From: Pleurotus ostreatus/Saccharomyces cerevisiae fusant
Lineage: Eukaryota; Opisthokonta
Length of the DNA stretch: 64,000 bases
Assembly: GCA_024196135.1 (NCBI GenBank)
Contig: JAMQCK010000060.1
Location: 1 to 64,000, forward strand
Direction of reading: 5' to 3'
The first letter of the stretch is position 1; every line of letters begins with the position of its first letter. The translations under genes and the position numbers were made by a program. The notes beneath the pieces are model-generated. The model worked only from the letters and a program-made list of their open reading frames with translations, was not told the DNA's origin and did no database searches. Positions 44,478-56,427 of the stretch are shown piece after piece.

Positions 44478-45186
44478 AGTGCGGCGCGTCGTGTCGCGTC
44501 GTGCGGTCGTGCCGCTGCCACGTCTACGACCCCTCACGCATCGTTACGACCGCGCGCGACGCCCATGCGCGACGAATCAATGCCCGACACCCGTACCATC
44601 CGCCGTGTGCACTGCATCTAATTATTTGTATGCGCTGCATTTAATCGCCTACATATCTTAATCATGGCACCATCCTCTTTCGTCAAGTCCTTTATTGCTT
44701 AATCAACCCTTCCGTTTCACCTCCTGTCGTACTTGTGGCATCATCATTATCGTTGTGGTTTCTCCGTTTCATTCTAGGGCTCCCGGTGGCTTACTTCCCA
44801 TGCGCGCCTCTCCAATTCCTATCTATTCATCCATCGCATGTTGCTCGTCACCGTTTATTGGACATTTGCTACCCTCCGCAGACTTTCTCGGGTCTTTTGA
44901 AGACGATTTAGAGCGCTCCTGACTCCGACCTTCCGCGGACTGTTCCTCTTTACTACCTTCATCCCGACGGGCTTGCTCGTCGCTGCATAATGTACATACC
45001 CTCGCATACTCTGCTATATATGTGCTGCACTGGCTGTAGCCAATGTATCTTGCACTTTGCCCTTCGCTGCGCTGTTGGCCATAAGTTCAACCGTTACGGT
45101 GTACACGTCACCGCACGTGACGGATCTGGACAAGCGCGCTGCGCCGACATCGCTGAGGCGAACGACCGGCTTTGCTCTCTACGACC
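44478..45186. other. intergenic upstream of VPS10
   Basis: About 710 bp with the 3' UTR of the Ser-rich gene and the VPS10 promoter. It is more AT-rich than the flanking genes, with a TATATATG-like stretch near 45013. No gene is recognised. Confidence 0.45.
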
Positions 45187-48100
45187 ATGTTATGGACGTG
45201 GCTGCTCCTCGCGGGGCTTGCGGCGGCGGCGGGACTACCGTCGTCGCAGCTGACGTCCTTCCCAAATCTCCCCTCCAACATATTCTTCTTCGACGACTCG
45301 ACAGACGCGGTATTCGTGGATTCGGTTGATGGCACTGTCTTCGTCTCCAGTGATGAGGGGAAGACTTGGGCCGATGCAGGCATCGAGGGCGTGCAGACCG
45401 TCGTCGAGCACCCCTTCGACCGCAACTACGCCTTCGCCATCGGCAGGGGGACGACGCACTACCGGACGGCCGACCGCGGGCGCAGCTGGCAGCGCTTCTC
45501 CTCCCCCGCGGCGCCCGCGCTCATCTCGAAGCCCCTCGCCTTCCACGTCGATCAGCCGGGCCATGTCCTCTTCCAGGTCACGCACTGCGAGCCGCGCAAG
45601 ATCGGCTGGGGCGTGGTGTGCCGGGACGAGACGTACTACACGACGGACGCGTTCTCGACGGACATGAAGTTCATGCGCGCGGACACGTCCCGCTGCGCGT
45701 TCGCGCACTCGACGAAGGAGTTCAAGCACGATGCGCATCGCGATCTGGTGTTCTGCGTGGCCTTTGACACGGACGCGGTCGCGGGGGCCCACGCCATCGA
45801 GAGCAGTAGATTATTCGCGAGCACGGATTTCTTCGACGTGCGTGCCTGGGCCTGCACGATACTTCCCTGCTGACTTGCTGCGCAGAAAGATGTCCGGATC
45901 GAAGATCTTGGGATCGGGAAGGCCGCCAAGGGCGTCCTTGCGCTCGCTATCGTGTCCAAGTTCGCTGTGGTCGCACTTCGCGACATCACGCATGCCGACA
46001 CGCGCCTCTACGTCTCGACCGATGCTCAGAACTGGGCCCATGCAGAGTTCCCTCAATCCTCATCCGCGCTGCTCAAGGAGAACGCGTACACTATCGTCGA
46101 AAGCACCCTTCACTCACTAGCAGTCGACGTGGTCCGCGGTGACAATGACGGCGCGACTGGCACCCTCTTCGTGAGCAACTCGAACGGGACGTACTTTGTG
46201 GAGAGCCTAGCGGACACGAACAGGAACTCGGCGGGGTACGTGGCACTTGCCCTATGTTTAACCCTCACTGACGCGGCGCGCAGTTATGTCGATTATGAGC
46301 ATATCTACGGCGTCGACGGTGTCGGCCTTGCCAATGTTGTAGCAAATGCAGATCAAGCTGGTACCCCGGGCGTCACCAAGCGCTTGCGCACCATGATCAC
46401 CTTCGACGACGGCAGACGGTGGTCCCCCATCCGCGCGCCCGAGGGCAGCAACTGTGACACGAGGGACATCGAGAAGTCAGTAAACTCATTCCTATCTATC
46501 ACACGTCTCTTACCTACGTATTCTTACCCCTGCCTCTGCACTTGTACTGACTTCGTCCCCCCAGCTGCGCCCTACACCTTCACTCCGTGACCACCCCTCA
46601 CAACTTCGGACGCGTCTTCTCCAGCCCTGCCCCCGGCTACGTCATGGCCGTCGGCTCCGTAGGCCCCGCTCTCGCCCCCTACGAAGACTCCGACACCTAC
46701 CTCTCCTCGGACGCCGGCCTCACCTGGACGCGCATCGCCGAGGGCGCGCACAAGTACGAGTTCGGGGACGCGGGGTCGCTGCTGGTGCTGATCGACGACG
46801 AGGAGGCGACGAGCGAGGTGAAGTGGTCGGGGGATGGGGGAAGGACATGGGAGACGTATGATTTTGGGCAGCGGTTGAGGGCGAGGGCGTTGGTGACGGT
46901 GCCAGATAGTACGAGTCGGAAGTTCTTGGTTTTGGGTGAGTTTTCTTTCTCAAACTTGTACAATCTGCACCCAAGTCGCTGACATACTTGCGTAGGTCAA
47001 GTTGCGCGCAGAGATCAGAGCGACAAGAAAGTGGGGCCCTATGTGGTGCAGTGGCTAGACTTCGCGGGTGTGTCAATTAGTGATTTCGCCCGCAACATGA
47101 TTTACATCTTGAATCAGACACGCGTGACCGCAAGTGCGGCGACAACGACTTCGAGAAGTGGTATGCGCGCTCTGGAGAGACCGAGTGCTTGCTAGGACAC
47201 AAGGCACGTGGCTGCACTTTGCCTTGCAATCGTGCACGATCTAAACTTGCACTCTACCCTCAGCAATGGTACCGCCGCAGAAAGCCTAACGCCGATTGCT
47301 ATGTCGGCGAGAAATTCAACGAGCCCGTGGAGCACGACGAGCCGTGCGAGTGCGGGGAGAGCGACTACGAGTGGTGGGTCGTTCGTTATTTGTCTGTTGT
47401 CACACTGAGGTTGACACACTCGTCCCCAGTGACTACAACTTCGTTCGCCAGGGTGCCGACTGTGTACCTGTGGGACCAGAGCCCGTACCAGCAGGGTAAG
47501 CTTACGGTCTTCCATGCGCCCTTTGTAACCCATCTGACGCTCTCTAGGACTTGCACGACCGGCCGACCCGACGAGACATACCGGGGATCAAGCGGGTATC
47601 GCAAGATCCCTGGTGACATCTGCGAAGGTGGTATAGCGAAGGACGCGCCGGTAGAGAAACAGTGCAGTCAGGCAGAGCCGGCGGAAGGCGATGTGGTCCA
47701 CCAGACGTTCGAATTCCCCGCGGTGGTGGCGCAGCACGCGTACTTCAAGGACTCACCGGTGAATTGCCTCGATCGAATAATCTGGAATGGTGCTGACTTC
47801 ATCGCTTACGCTTTAGACTATCCTGGTCCGTCTCACTGACCACACGATTTGGCAAAGTGCAAACGAGGGGTATACCTGGACCCAACTGTTCCCTGAAGAG
47901 CGGTGAGCAATTGTATCAAGCAATTTCTGCAGCGCAAAAGCTCAAACGCTCAATTGCCAGATTCCTCGGGTTCTACCATCATAAGTACACTGGGGACCGC
48001 GCCTACCTCGTCACGCCGAGCACGCGCTTCTACTACACGACGGACGCTGGGCGCAACTGGTACCCGCAGGAGGCGCCTAACCCACCGAACACATTCCGCG

Positions 48101-50683
48101 CGCAAGTCCTCCGCTTCCATCCGACATCGGACTACCTGATCTGGGTGGGCAACAAGGACTGCGAGGGCCAGGGCGAGAAGTGCAGGGCAGTCGCGTGTAA
48201 GTACCAGCTCTCCTTGGGCCGTATGAGAAGCTTACCAACCATCTTTCGCGCAGCGTACTCCCGGGACAATGGACGAAGGTGGACCACTATCGATGAGTAC
48301 GTGCAGAACTGCGCGTGGGCACGCGATGCACGATTGGCGGCGGATCCCAACGAGATTCTTTGCGAGAGCTTCCGCGACAAGAAAGGGAGCCAACGGATGT
48401 TCGGTGGCGAGAACCCGCTGGAGCTTGTCGTTGGTGGCAACTACTACACGAAGGTAAACTCGAACAACGCACATTCAAAGTTTTGTAATGCTGATAATGT
48501 ACTGTTCACAGAAACGCCGTATGTTTGAGCACGTCGTGGGCTTCGCGAAGTTCAGCGAGTACCTCGTCGTCGCCGCCATGGACCCCAAGTCCCGTTCGCT
48601 GCAGCTACAAGTGTCGCTTGACGGCGCGAATTTCGCCGAGGGCCGCTTCCCGCCCAGCATGCACCCGGAGACACATGCAAGTACTCATCTAGCATGCAGA
48701 GGGTCATGAAGCTGACAGCTCACAGGCCTACACCGTCCTTGAGTCGTCAACGAATTCGCTGTTCCTGCATATGACTATGTCTGAACCGCCTAGCCCATAC
48801 TGGGGCAACATTTTGAAGAGCAACTCGAACGGCACGTACTTCGGTGTCAGCGCGGAACACGTCAACCGTGATGAGCGAGGATATGTCGACTTTGAGAAGG
48901 TATATTGTGGGCGGTCTGTGAGCGTTGTGAGACGCTAATGCGTTATTCGCAGATGATTGGACTGGACGGCATCGCGCTCATCAACATCGTCGGCAACGCG
49001 GACGAGGCGGTCTTGACAGGCCGCAAGGCGCTGCAGTCACGCATCACACACAACGACGGTGGAACGTGGAAGCCCCTCAACCCTCCGCCGGTCGACTCCT
49101 TCGGCAACAAGTACGAGTGTCAAAGCACAGTGCGTAGACCTCTTGCCCGACTTCGCGAGGCGGTCCTGACTGTGCACGAGTAGAACTGCGCGCTGCACAT
49201 CCACGGATACACGGAACGCCTCGACCCGCGAGCGACGTATTCGTCGCCATCCATCGTCGGGCTGCTGATGGCCGTTGGCAACGTCGGCGAGCATCTGCTG
49301 CCATACACGGAGTCGGACACTTTCCTCAGTCGTGACGCCGGCTTCACTTGGGAGGAGGTGCACAAGGTACTTATATTCTTCTGACTCTTCGTCTTTGTGC
49401 TGACAGCCTGTAGGACGCCCACCTCTGGGAATTCGGCGACTCCGGTAGCGTCCTCGTCATGGCGAACGACGAGGAACCGACAGATCACGTTCTGTTCTCC
49501 ACCAACGAGGGCAAGACCTGGCGCGAGTATAAGTTCGTCGAAGGCGGGAAGCTGCGCGTGCGGCAAATCGTAACTGTACCGAGCGATACGAGCCGAAGGT
49601 TCATCCTCATTGCGCATGGCCCGCGCGAGACGAACAGCTATGCTATCCATCTGGACTTCTCGGCGTTGACGAAGAAGCAATGTGAGTGACTTAGTAGAAG
49701 ATTCGTAAACCGCAGTACTGACGAATTCGACTAGGCGTACTAAGCATCGAGGACCCTGGCCACGATGACTTCGAGCTCTGGAGCCCCAGCGAGGAGCGCA
49801 CAGAGCGCTGCCTCTTCGGTCGTCAAGTGAGTTTGTTCCTCCTTTATCTTGAGGCGTGACTCATCCATCATGCAGACCCTGTACCATCGCCGCGTACGCG
49901 ACACGAACTGTGTCGTGGGCAAGCAGCCCAAGGCGGAAGAGCGTGTTCAGAAGAATTGTCTATGCACTGCTAGCGACTTTGAGTGGTAGATATCCTCGTC
50001 GACGGCAACTGCGTTGGTGCTCATTGACCAAACAGCGAGTTCAACTACATGCGCAACGACGCGGGCGAATGTGTCCTCGTCCCTGGCACGCAACCGCTGC
50101 CGGATGACGATAGCGTTTGCCGTGCTGGTGACGAGTACTGGTACGAGCGCACGGCGTACCGCAAGATCCCGTACAGGTGAGTGATTTGCTCAACCATGTA
50201 ATTAGAGTCTTAACTGACGACTCGTTCAGCTCCTGCGAAGGCGGCGAACGACCAGACCGCGGGCTCAGGCATATTTGCCCTGGCTTCCGAGCTCACGGAG
50301 CGTTGTTCTGGATGTCTATCATTGTGCTTCCGTTCGCCTTCACCGCGCTCATCGCGTACTGGTTCTACAAGCGCAGCGGCATGATGAGAGGGTGCGTCCG
50401 ATCCATTCCATACACATTTACTTCTGCTGACCCTTCCTGCAGAACTATCCGCTTACCTGGAGATGGGCGTGGACTGAGCGCACCGTCCTTCGGCAACGAT
50501 TCGCCAGTGCTCGACACTCTCGCGAGCGTACCATGGTTCATTATCGGCATAACCGGCATCGCATACGAATGGGCTGCCAGCCGAGTTGAGGGCTTCTTCG
50601 ACGGGTACCGGTCAAGAAGAGGATACAGAAACGTGCCGATCGACGAAGATGCACAGATATTGAGATTCGAGGACGAGGAGTAG
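45187..50683 (+). CDS. VPS10: Vps10/sortilin-type vacuolar sorting receptor
   Basis: Many short introns; about 1,450 residues. The first ATG (45187) opens a signal peptide ([16 protein letters not shown]). Two VPS10 propeller domains follow, each marked by Asp-box repeats (SxDxGxxW). First domain: [43 protein letters not shown]. Second domain: [44 protein letters not shown]. Each propeller is followed by a Cys-rich 10CC module (for example [12 protein letters not shown] and YRKIPYSSCEGG). One membrane span lies near the C-terminus ([19 protein letters not shown]). The cytosolic tail ends [13 protein letters not shown]. Yeast Vps10 carries carboxypeptidase Y and other hydrolases from late Golgi to endosome. 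Length and duplicated layout match the fungal family. Confidence 0.93.
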
Positions 50684-51046
50684 AGTTATGCCAGGCTCAG
50701 TGCGAGAGCCAGGAGGAGGCCCCGCGAGTAGGATTGGTGGGTGACATATGTACCATCGCATTGTGGCTGCTATAAAAACAACTCGATTGACTGCTTCATG
50801 CTAACGCTATCGCTGTATTTATCCGCTTCGTAGGATATGGATTAGGGCAGTCCTGTAATCGCTAGGTGTATCGAGTTGCACCTGCATCAGCCAGGTGGTC
50901 GTTCTCTTAGCGTGAAGTTTGTGGGCTGTGAGCAAGACCTTTGACATCAAAACAGGAGGGCATGCCCGCCGAGGTGCGACTACAGTAACATTGCAAGTAT
51001 GTTTTCCTTCCAAACCGAGGAAGGACACATGACAGCTTTGGCGAAA
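50684..51046. other. intergenic downstream of VPS10
   Basis: About 360 bp with the VPS10 3' UTR. No gene is recognised. Confidence 0.45.
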
Positions 51047-51120
51047 TGGCCCGTACGGGGGTCGAACCCGCGACCTTGGCGTTATTAGCACCACGCTCTA
51101 ACCAACTGAGCTAACCGGCC
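51047..51120 (-). tRNA. tRNA-Ile(AAU), copy 3
   Basis: 74 nt on the minus strand, identical base for base to copy 1 at 37736, with fully paired D, anticodon and T arms and the same G5-G68 acceptor mismatch. Confidence 0.95.
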
Positions 51121-51483
51121 GTGATCAGAGGAATACTGTGACCCACCTTGTCGCGCATTCCATACCCTAGCAAGCCTGAAATGAAGAGAACAACCCAGTT
51201 GCCTGGCTACATACAAAGCACAACGACGACGAGGTAGGTAGTACAATCCGGTACGCAAAGCAATACATAACGAAGCAATCCACAGCCTGAGGCCCATGCT
51301 GAAAACAAGACTAGACGATACAGATGGTGGAGAAGAAGAGCAACAAACTTGCTATCGAGGGGTATCGGGGGGGGGGGCCTCGAGGAGGGCCGGTGCGTCA
51401 GAAGTGCGTCAGCTGCAGCTGCGTATGAATTTCGAAGCCTCATGGGGGCGTTGAGGCGTTGGCCTGGTCATGGTGTTGAGGCT
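51121..51483. other. intergenic with an 11-G run
   Basis: About 360 bp. It holds an uninterrupted run of 11 G at 51367-51377, a common site of length variation or sequencing error. No gene is recognised. Confidence 0.5.
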
Positions 51484-52449
51484 CTAGCCTGGTACGGCCC
51501 ACGAAGCCTGGCACGGCTCCTCGGGGAGGACCATGGGCGCATGAGCGAGCACGCTGCGCGCTGGCGACGAGCTCGAGTAGCGCGAGCGCGCGATGGACGT
51601 GCTGCGCGAGGCGGTGCCCGACCGCGCGGGTGCGCGGCAGGAGCCGATGGGGGACGGCCAGGTGGCGGGAAGCACTAGCGGGCTCAGTGGCGCGGCCGCA
51701 AGGTCGTCTTCTCCTGCCAGAAGGCCTTCTATTGGCGGTAGGTTGGTCAGAAGGGGTTTTGGGAGAGGCCGCTCGGGGGAGTAGGGGTGCGAGCGCGATA
51801 GCCGTCGGTGGTGGCGCCGCTGCTTGGATGCGCGGTGCTTGCCTGAGCCGCTTGCTGTCATTGCGTCAGTACGAAGGGTGTGCGGGACGCGGGGGATGAA
51901 AGGCGCACCCCAGTCAACTTGGCCCCTGCTTTCGATGGTCACTGTCGCCATCGTGGATGTGAGGCTCATCACGGGGTCGCAGGGGAGCGGTTCGAGCGTA
52001 TGTCGATCCTCAACTCCCAGGAGCCCCAGGCCCATCACTGGTGTTTCTTGCTCGATTTCCGCGTCGATCTGCCTCGCCCGCTGGCTGGGGCGTCGCATTC
52101 TATCGAGACTGATGAGGTCCAGTGGAAGTAGATCCTCCTCTGCCAGGACGTATAAGCTCCCCGTATCGCGCACCGCCCCATTGTACTCACCCTCATTCTC
52201 CCCAAAGCCTGGTATTAGCGTATCCAGCTCCTGGCTACTCGTCGCTGGATTCATCGCGATGGTGGTCGATAGCAATCGATGGATGGTGAAGATGGCGGTC
52301 GCTGTACGGTGCGTCTCCTGCCAGACGTTGGGAGGAGGGTATGGGTATGTCGTGGTGGCGGTCGAAGTGTGAGATAGTCCATTATGAAGGTCTAGCCGCA
52401 TGTGCGCGGGCGCCTCGTGCAGGTCACGGTCGTCGGGCGGACGCGTCAT
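51484..52449 (-). CDS. uncharacterised protein, 321-codon open frame
   Basis: Single open frame from the ATG at 52447-52449 (MTRPPDDRDLHEAPAHMRLD) to a stop at 51484. The middle part looks coding: SSQELDTLIPGFGENEGEYN, LYVLAEEDLLPLDLISLDRM, an RQIDAEIEQETPVMGLGLLG stretch and TIESRGQVDWGAPFIPRVP. The C-terminal part is basic and Ser/Pro-rich (HRASKQRRHHRRLSRSHPYS). No signal peptide, membrane span or known domain is seen. The real start may be the internal MNPATSSQELDT. The last 60 residues are low-complexity and could be out of the true frame. Function unknown. Confidence 0.45.
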   Translation of the reverse strand: MTRPPDDRDLHEAPAHMRLDLHNGLSHTSTATTTYPYPPPNVWQETHRTATAIFTIHRLLSTTIAMNPATSSQELDTLIPGFGENEGEYNGAVRDTGSLYVLAEEDLLPLDLISLDRMRRPSQRARQIDAEIEQETPVMGLGLLGVEDRHTLEPLPCDPVMSLTSTMATVTIESRGQVDWGAPFIPRVPHTLRTDAMTASGSGKHRASKQRRHHRRLSRSHPYSPERPLPKPLLTNLPPIEGLLAGEDDLAAAPLSPLVLPATWPSPIGSCRAPARSGTASRSTSIARSRYSSSSPARSVLAHAPMVLPEEPCQASWAVPG

Positions 52450-53278
52450 CGGCGGGGCCGAGGAGCTCGGAGGGCGCTTCGCTGCGGCGGGCGACGACTA
52501 GGCCCACGCCGAAGTTAGTGCTTCCTGGCTGCGGCCTGTGTCACGACGGGAGCTTGCTATTGGTGGGAGGGTGTAGGCGCTCAAGGGCGCTTGTGAGGAA
52601 GCGTTGAGAAGCCAATGAAGTCTTGTGAATGGGCTTGATAGAAGGGCGTGGAAAGCCATACGGTCTACCTATTGTCCTTGTTCCTGTGCGATGATCTGTG
52701 GATCCATAAACTGTGTCCTGAGAGGAAACTGACAGAGATCAACGGTACGTACCTCAGCATATTCACCCTTAATCACTGTAGGTCCAGGGCGGTCTAACAT
52801 ATCAGCTCAGAGACTGACGGCAGTACGGCGCTGTGGAACAGGAGCCACAATCCCTTGAGAACATCGGGCAAATGTATTAGGTCTTGGCTTGGTGACCTGC
52901 ACCAAAAAGCGACATCGTGCTTGGGAATTTATGGTGGACAGGAGCAGCTATGTGACATACCACTCGCTTGGGCATTCGAATATACTTAATTGTCATACGC
53001 ATATTCAAGGATCGTCAAGGACATGGTAGAGGCTTCATTTAAAAGGTGAGAGCGCGCATGAGCGATGGTCCGGAGGCAAACCAGCTCGGCACTTGCCGAG
53101 ACCGATTTTGACGCCTTCATGTCTTCAACCAGTTTGAGATTGAGTTCCTTCGCAAAGGCGAGCATCGTTCGACTGGAAGTCACCGATCATACAGGATATC
53201 GTATAGGTGAGAAAAAGAGAGAGCATAAGTGATTAATCACAAATTCCCTGTAGTGTAGTATGGACAATGATAACCGCT
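52450..53278. other. intergenic, no gene recognised
   Basis: About 830 bp. A minus-strand frame at 52986-53183 reads protein-like (FAKELNLKLVEDMKASKSVS...) but is short, lacks a good start and has no family I recognise; it could be a gene remnant. Confidence 0.4.
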
Positions 53279-54349
53279 CTATAATGGTGGTATGCGCGTG
53301 TCCGAAATTGCGGATTCCGCAGGGCAAATGCCCCTTTTGTAGGTAAAGACGAAGCCATTGACGTCGGTGTTCGCATACGAAGCCAAGTAATATTTCCTAG
53401 CGCGCAAGACGTCGACGCGTCCTAGCTCGCGCAGCCGGTGCATGCTTGACTTGATGACTTGTTGCCCGCCTTTCGCGGCGCGGACCCAGAGGCGGAGCTT
53501 TCTAAAGCGCGGGAGCAGGCCGTCCGCTAGCTTCTCTGCGAGGATCTTGTCGACAGCCATCCAGCGAGCGGCGACGTGAGCATCTTCAGCGTAGGTAGGC
53601 ACGGTGAACTCGACGTCCAGACACTGAAGAGGAATAGAAGAGTCGATTTCGCTGATGAGGCGCTCGAGCGCGATCGGCACGAAGCACTTGTCGATTTCCC
53701 GCTCGAATATGAGGAGAACTTGCGTAAGGTTCTTCGCCAGCAGGAGAGGGTTTGCAGTGAGCGTCCCGCCAGACGAGAGCCAGGGCGAAGCGAGCTCGAG
53801 GTAGGTGAGCGACTTCGACATTTTCGGTAGTAGTCTCTTGAAGTCGTCGGCGCCCGGTGCGTTGCCAGAAGGAGGCGGTTGAATTCCACAGCACCTGACT
53901 ATCAGGCGCTCCGCCCGGATAACATCGTAGGCGCAGCGACGGTCGAGGACCCAATTGACCATGGCCGCCAACCGCGCGGGCGCCCACTGGTGCGGGTCCT
54001 CGTACTCGTGCCCTTGATGCCAGGTCATATAGGGCCCGGCGTCGGCCTGCAGATTCAGCGCGCCGACCTTCGTGCGGTAGAGCCCCTTTCGCTCGTGATC
54101 GCTGAAGTCGACCATCACGTTGCGGAGGATGAGCATGTCGAGGGTGCTTCCCGGGCCCTGCGACCATCGTAGACTGTTATTGACGTGTGGCCCCCACGTT
54201 ATTAGCCTGGTTGGTTGGCTTTCGTAGGGATACGGTGGCGTGGCGCATTCGAGAGAACTGGTCTCCGATGAGTTGTACTTGATTATGTTGGACGACTGTC
54301 GACGTCTGGTTGAGCTGCGACGGCCGCGGGTCTTCGATGGCACGGTCAT
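53279..54349 (-). CDS. uncharacterised 356-residue protein, F-box-protein-like
   Basis: Single-exon gene from the ATG at 54347-54349 (MTVPSKTRGRRSSTRRRQSS, a basic N-terminus) to a stop at 53279. The body alternates short hydrophobic strands and helices in the manner of agaricomycete F-box or leucine-rich-repeat-like proteins: STLDMLILRNVMVDFSDHER, KSLTYLELASPWLSSGGTLT, LAKNLTQVLLIFEREIDKCF, PLQCLDVEFTVPTYAED and LPRFRKLRLWVRAAKGGQQ. No clear F-box is present at the N-terminus, so it may be a truncated member or a separate family. These large families are lineage-specific and mostly of unknown function. The frame is intact. Confidence 0.62.
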   Translation of the reverse strand: MTVPSKTRGRRSSTRRRQSSNIIKYNSSETSSLECATPPYPYESQPTRLITWGPHVNNSLRWSQGPGSTLDMLILRNVMVDFSDHERKGLYRTKVGALNLQADAGPYMTWHQGHEYEDPHQWAPARLAAMVNWVLDRRCAYDVIRAERLIVRCCGIQPPPSGNAPGADDFKRLLPKMSKSLTYLELASPWLSSGGTLTANPLLLAKNLTQVLLIFEREIDKCFVPIALERLISEIDSSIPLQCLDVEFTVPTYAEDAHVAARWMAVDKILAEKLADGLLPRFRKLRLWVRAAKGGQQVIKSSMHRLRELGRVDVLRARKYYLASYANTDVNGFVFTYKRGICPAESAISDTRIPPL

Positions 54350-54918
54350 TGGCGTGGGGCAGTGATGGTGGCTGGAATCGAAAGTGGCTGGAAGATGAAT
54401 GTGAGAGGAAAGGCGCTTTCTTTCATTTTATGCATGCTTGGGCCCGCGTTTTGTGACTGTGATTGACACATTGGCCAACATGCATGAACTACGCGCACCG
54501 CCACCTAATGTTGGCCAGGCGCGTGGCGATGTCTGTGGTCTTGTACAAAAGCTTCACTGAGTGATTCAGCAAAGTTCACTCACGTCCTCTCATAGAGACA
54601 GATGCCAGGGTGAGATACAGTCCATGGACCATGATGGACAAAGACAAGAGCGAAGCGCGCGACAAAACGACCGTGACCGACTGATGGCCCGCCTGTCACC
54701 GAACGCACAAGGGATAAGACCCATTAGGCAATCCAAAAATGGGCTTGCTTTCTGCCATCACGTTCAACGGCGACGACGCGTCCTGTCGCCTGCACGACCC
54801 CCCAGGACCCCTCACATCACCCCCTTGTTGAGCGCCCCCTTGAGGAGCGGTATCAGCAGCCTCAGGGCAGGATCCCCCACGTTTTTTGCACACGGTTGGT
54901 TGAGGGAGTCGCGTCAAC
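54350..54918. other. divergent intergenic region
   Basis: About 570 bp between the minus-strand F-box-like gene and plus-strand RPB7. No coding signal; it should hold both promoters. Confidence 0.45.
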
Positions 54919-55804
54919 ATGTTCTTCATCGTGAGTCCTGCGCGTGCTCGAGCGCGAATGGGCGCTAAAGAATACTCCCCCCATTTCTCGTCGATCTTTT
55001 GGCACCCAACGACGCGCCCCACATAGAAAGAACTCACGCACTCGATCCTCCTGCACCCCTCCTTCTTTGGGCCGCAGATGACGAGCTTCCTGGAGGCGAA
55101 GCTCTACGCGGACGTCGAGGGGACCTGCTCCGGTCGCTTCGGGTACATCATCGCGGTCGTCAGCATCCTCGACATCGGGAAGGGCATGGTCATGAGCGGC
55201 AGCGGGCAGGTGCGTGGCAGCGCTTGTTGTGAAAGGTCCCCTTGTTCATAGCGTTTCATTCCCCCAGGCGGAATTCATCACGCGGTATCGGGCGATTGTG
55301 TTCAAGCCGTTCAAGGGAGAGGTCGTGGATGGCGTGGTCAACAATGTCACGAAGGCATGCGGTGCTCGAGGCTGCCTTGCGACGCAGCTAACATGATCGT
55401 GGGCAGATGGGATTCTTCGCCGATGTCGGACCGTTGACGGTGTTCGTGTCGCATCAGGTGCGTATCCAAGCGATTATCCCCCCAGTCTTCTTGCTAACGA
55501 ATATCATGCAGCTCATACACCCGGACATGAAATTCGACCCGAATTCTAATCCACCCTCCTTCGCGTCTGAAGATGCAGTAAGTATCTGCCACGCCGCGAA
55601 CCTGCCCTTCCCTCAAATGCTACGGCTCTAAACGCCCTTGTAGATCATCGAGAAGAACACGAAGGTCCGGTTAAAGATTGTCGGCACGCGTGTTGACGCG
55701 ACGGAAATTGTGCGCTCCTGCCTTCCTTGCTCACAGCATCTCTGACGCCCTGCTAGTTTGCAATCGGGACAATAAAGGAGGACCATCTGGGCGTGATCGA
55801 GTAG
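54919..55804 (+). CDS. RPB7: RNA polymerase II stalk subunit Rpb7
   Basis: Seven or so exons giving about 171 residues, the usual Rpb7 length. The tiny first exon encodes only MFFI (ATG at 54919) before GTGAGT; the next begins [15 protein letters not shown]. The Rpb7 N-terminal (SHS2-like) half contains [40 protein letters not shown] and [18 protein letters not shown]. The C-terminal S1/OB half contains [18 protein letters not shown] and ends [19 protein letters not shown] with the TAG at 55802-55804. Rpb7 pairs with Rpb4 in the Pol II stalk, binding nascent RNA and aiding initiation. Its convergent neighbour is the Pol III paralogue RPC25. Confidence 0.94.
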
Positions 55805-56427
55805 ACGTCTTTTGCGGTCGTCGTCCTTTGTAAACCCCTCAGCAAGAGTGCGAAGCTTTGCGCGTCGCGCGCCATATCAAAACTTCTTTCGCGGGCTTTG
55901 TCCTGCGCCGCGTCATGATAGAGAGGTCGTACCCTCTTGAAACGTCCGGGAGCCTCTCGTTGTATGCTTGCGTGTAGCATAGAGCCGTACACTAATCCTA
56001 TGGCACAGAGTAGCACCTTTTGAATAGATGTTGTGACATCTTCGCGCTTGCAGTGACGGCTTTTGCGACGAGTCTTGATTTCCTGCGTGGTCGGAGCCAG
56101 GTGAACGAAGTATTATTGTGTCTAGCGTAATTCCTGCCGAATTAGGAAGGTATTGTTTGGCAGACAAAGAACGAGCCATTTCCGGCGCATGAGCGTCGTG
56201 CCTTTCCGTAAAATCAGGCTCGATCTCTTCTCCATCCTCTGTCGGGAAGGAAGAGAAAGGCACTCTTGCGCAACATACATCGTTTGACGCAGGATATGCG
56301 CTCAGGGTACAGTTTTCTTGTGCACGTCATGATTACCGTCGCGTTAGCCTTCCTCCATCCCATCTTCAGCGTCTTGTTCTGCATTCCACCACGCCGTCGG
56401 GCCCAATCCCTGTTCGCCTATCGAGCA
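55805..56427. other. spacer between convergent RPB7 and RPC25
   Basis: About 620 bp holding both 3' UTRs. Only short, unsupported frames. Confidence 0.45.

Noticed and set aside
45172..45186. Earlier non-ATG start for VPS10
   Set aside because: The upstream extension begins with TTG; the ATG at 45187 gives a well-formed signal peptide directly.
50819..51094. Open frame beginning MVLITPRSRVRPPYGP near tRNA-Ile copy 3 (also at copy 1)
   Set aside because: The peptide is the translation of the tRNA-Ile T arm and anticodon arm, not a protein gene.
37736..51120. G5-G68 mismatch in the tRNA-Ile acceptor as evidence of pseudogenes
   Set aside because: All three copies share it, and I recall the same mismatch in functional animal tRNA-Ile(AAU).
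51367..51377. 11-G run as a functional G-quadruplex element
   Set aside because: A single homopolymer without further G-tracts at suitable spacing; likely a variable or error-prone run.
52986..53183. 65-codon minus-strand frame with helix-like sequence
   Set aside because: Too short, starts at a GTG, and no family recognised; could be a remnant but cannot be supported.
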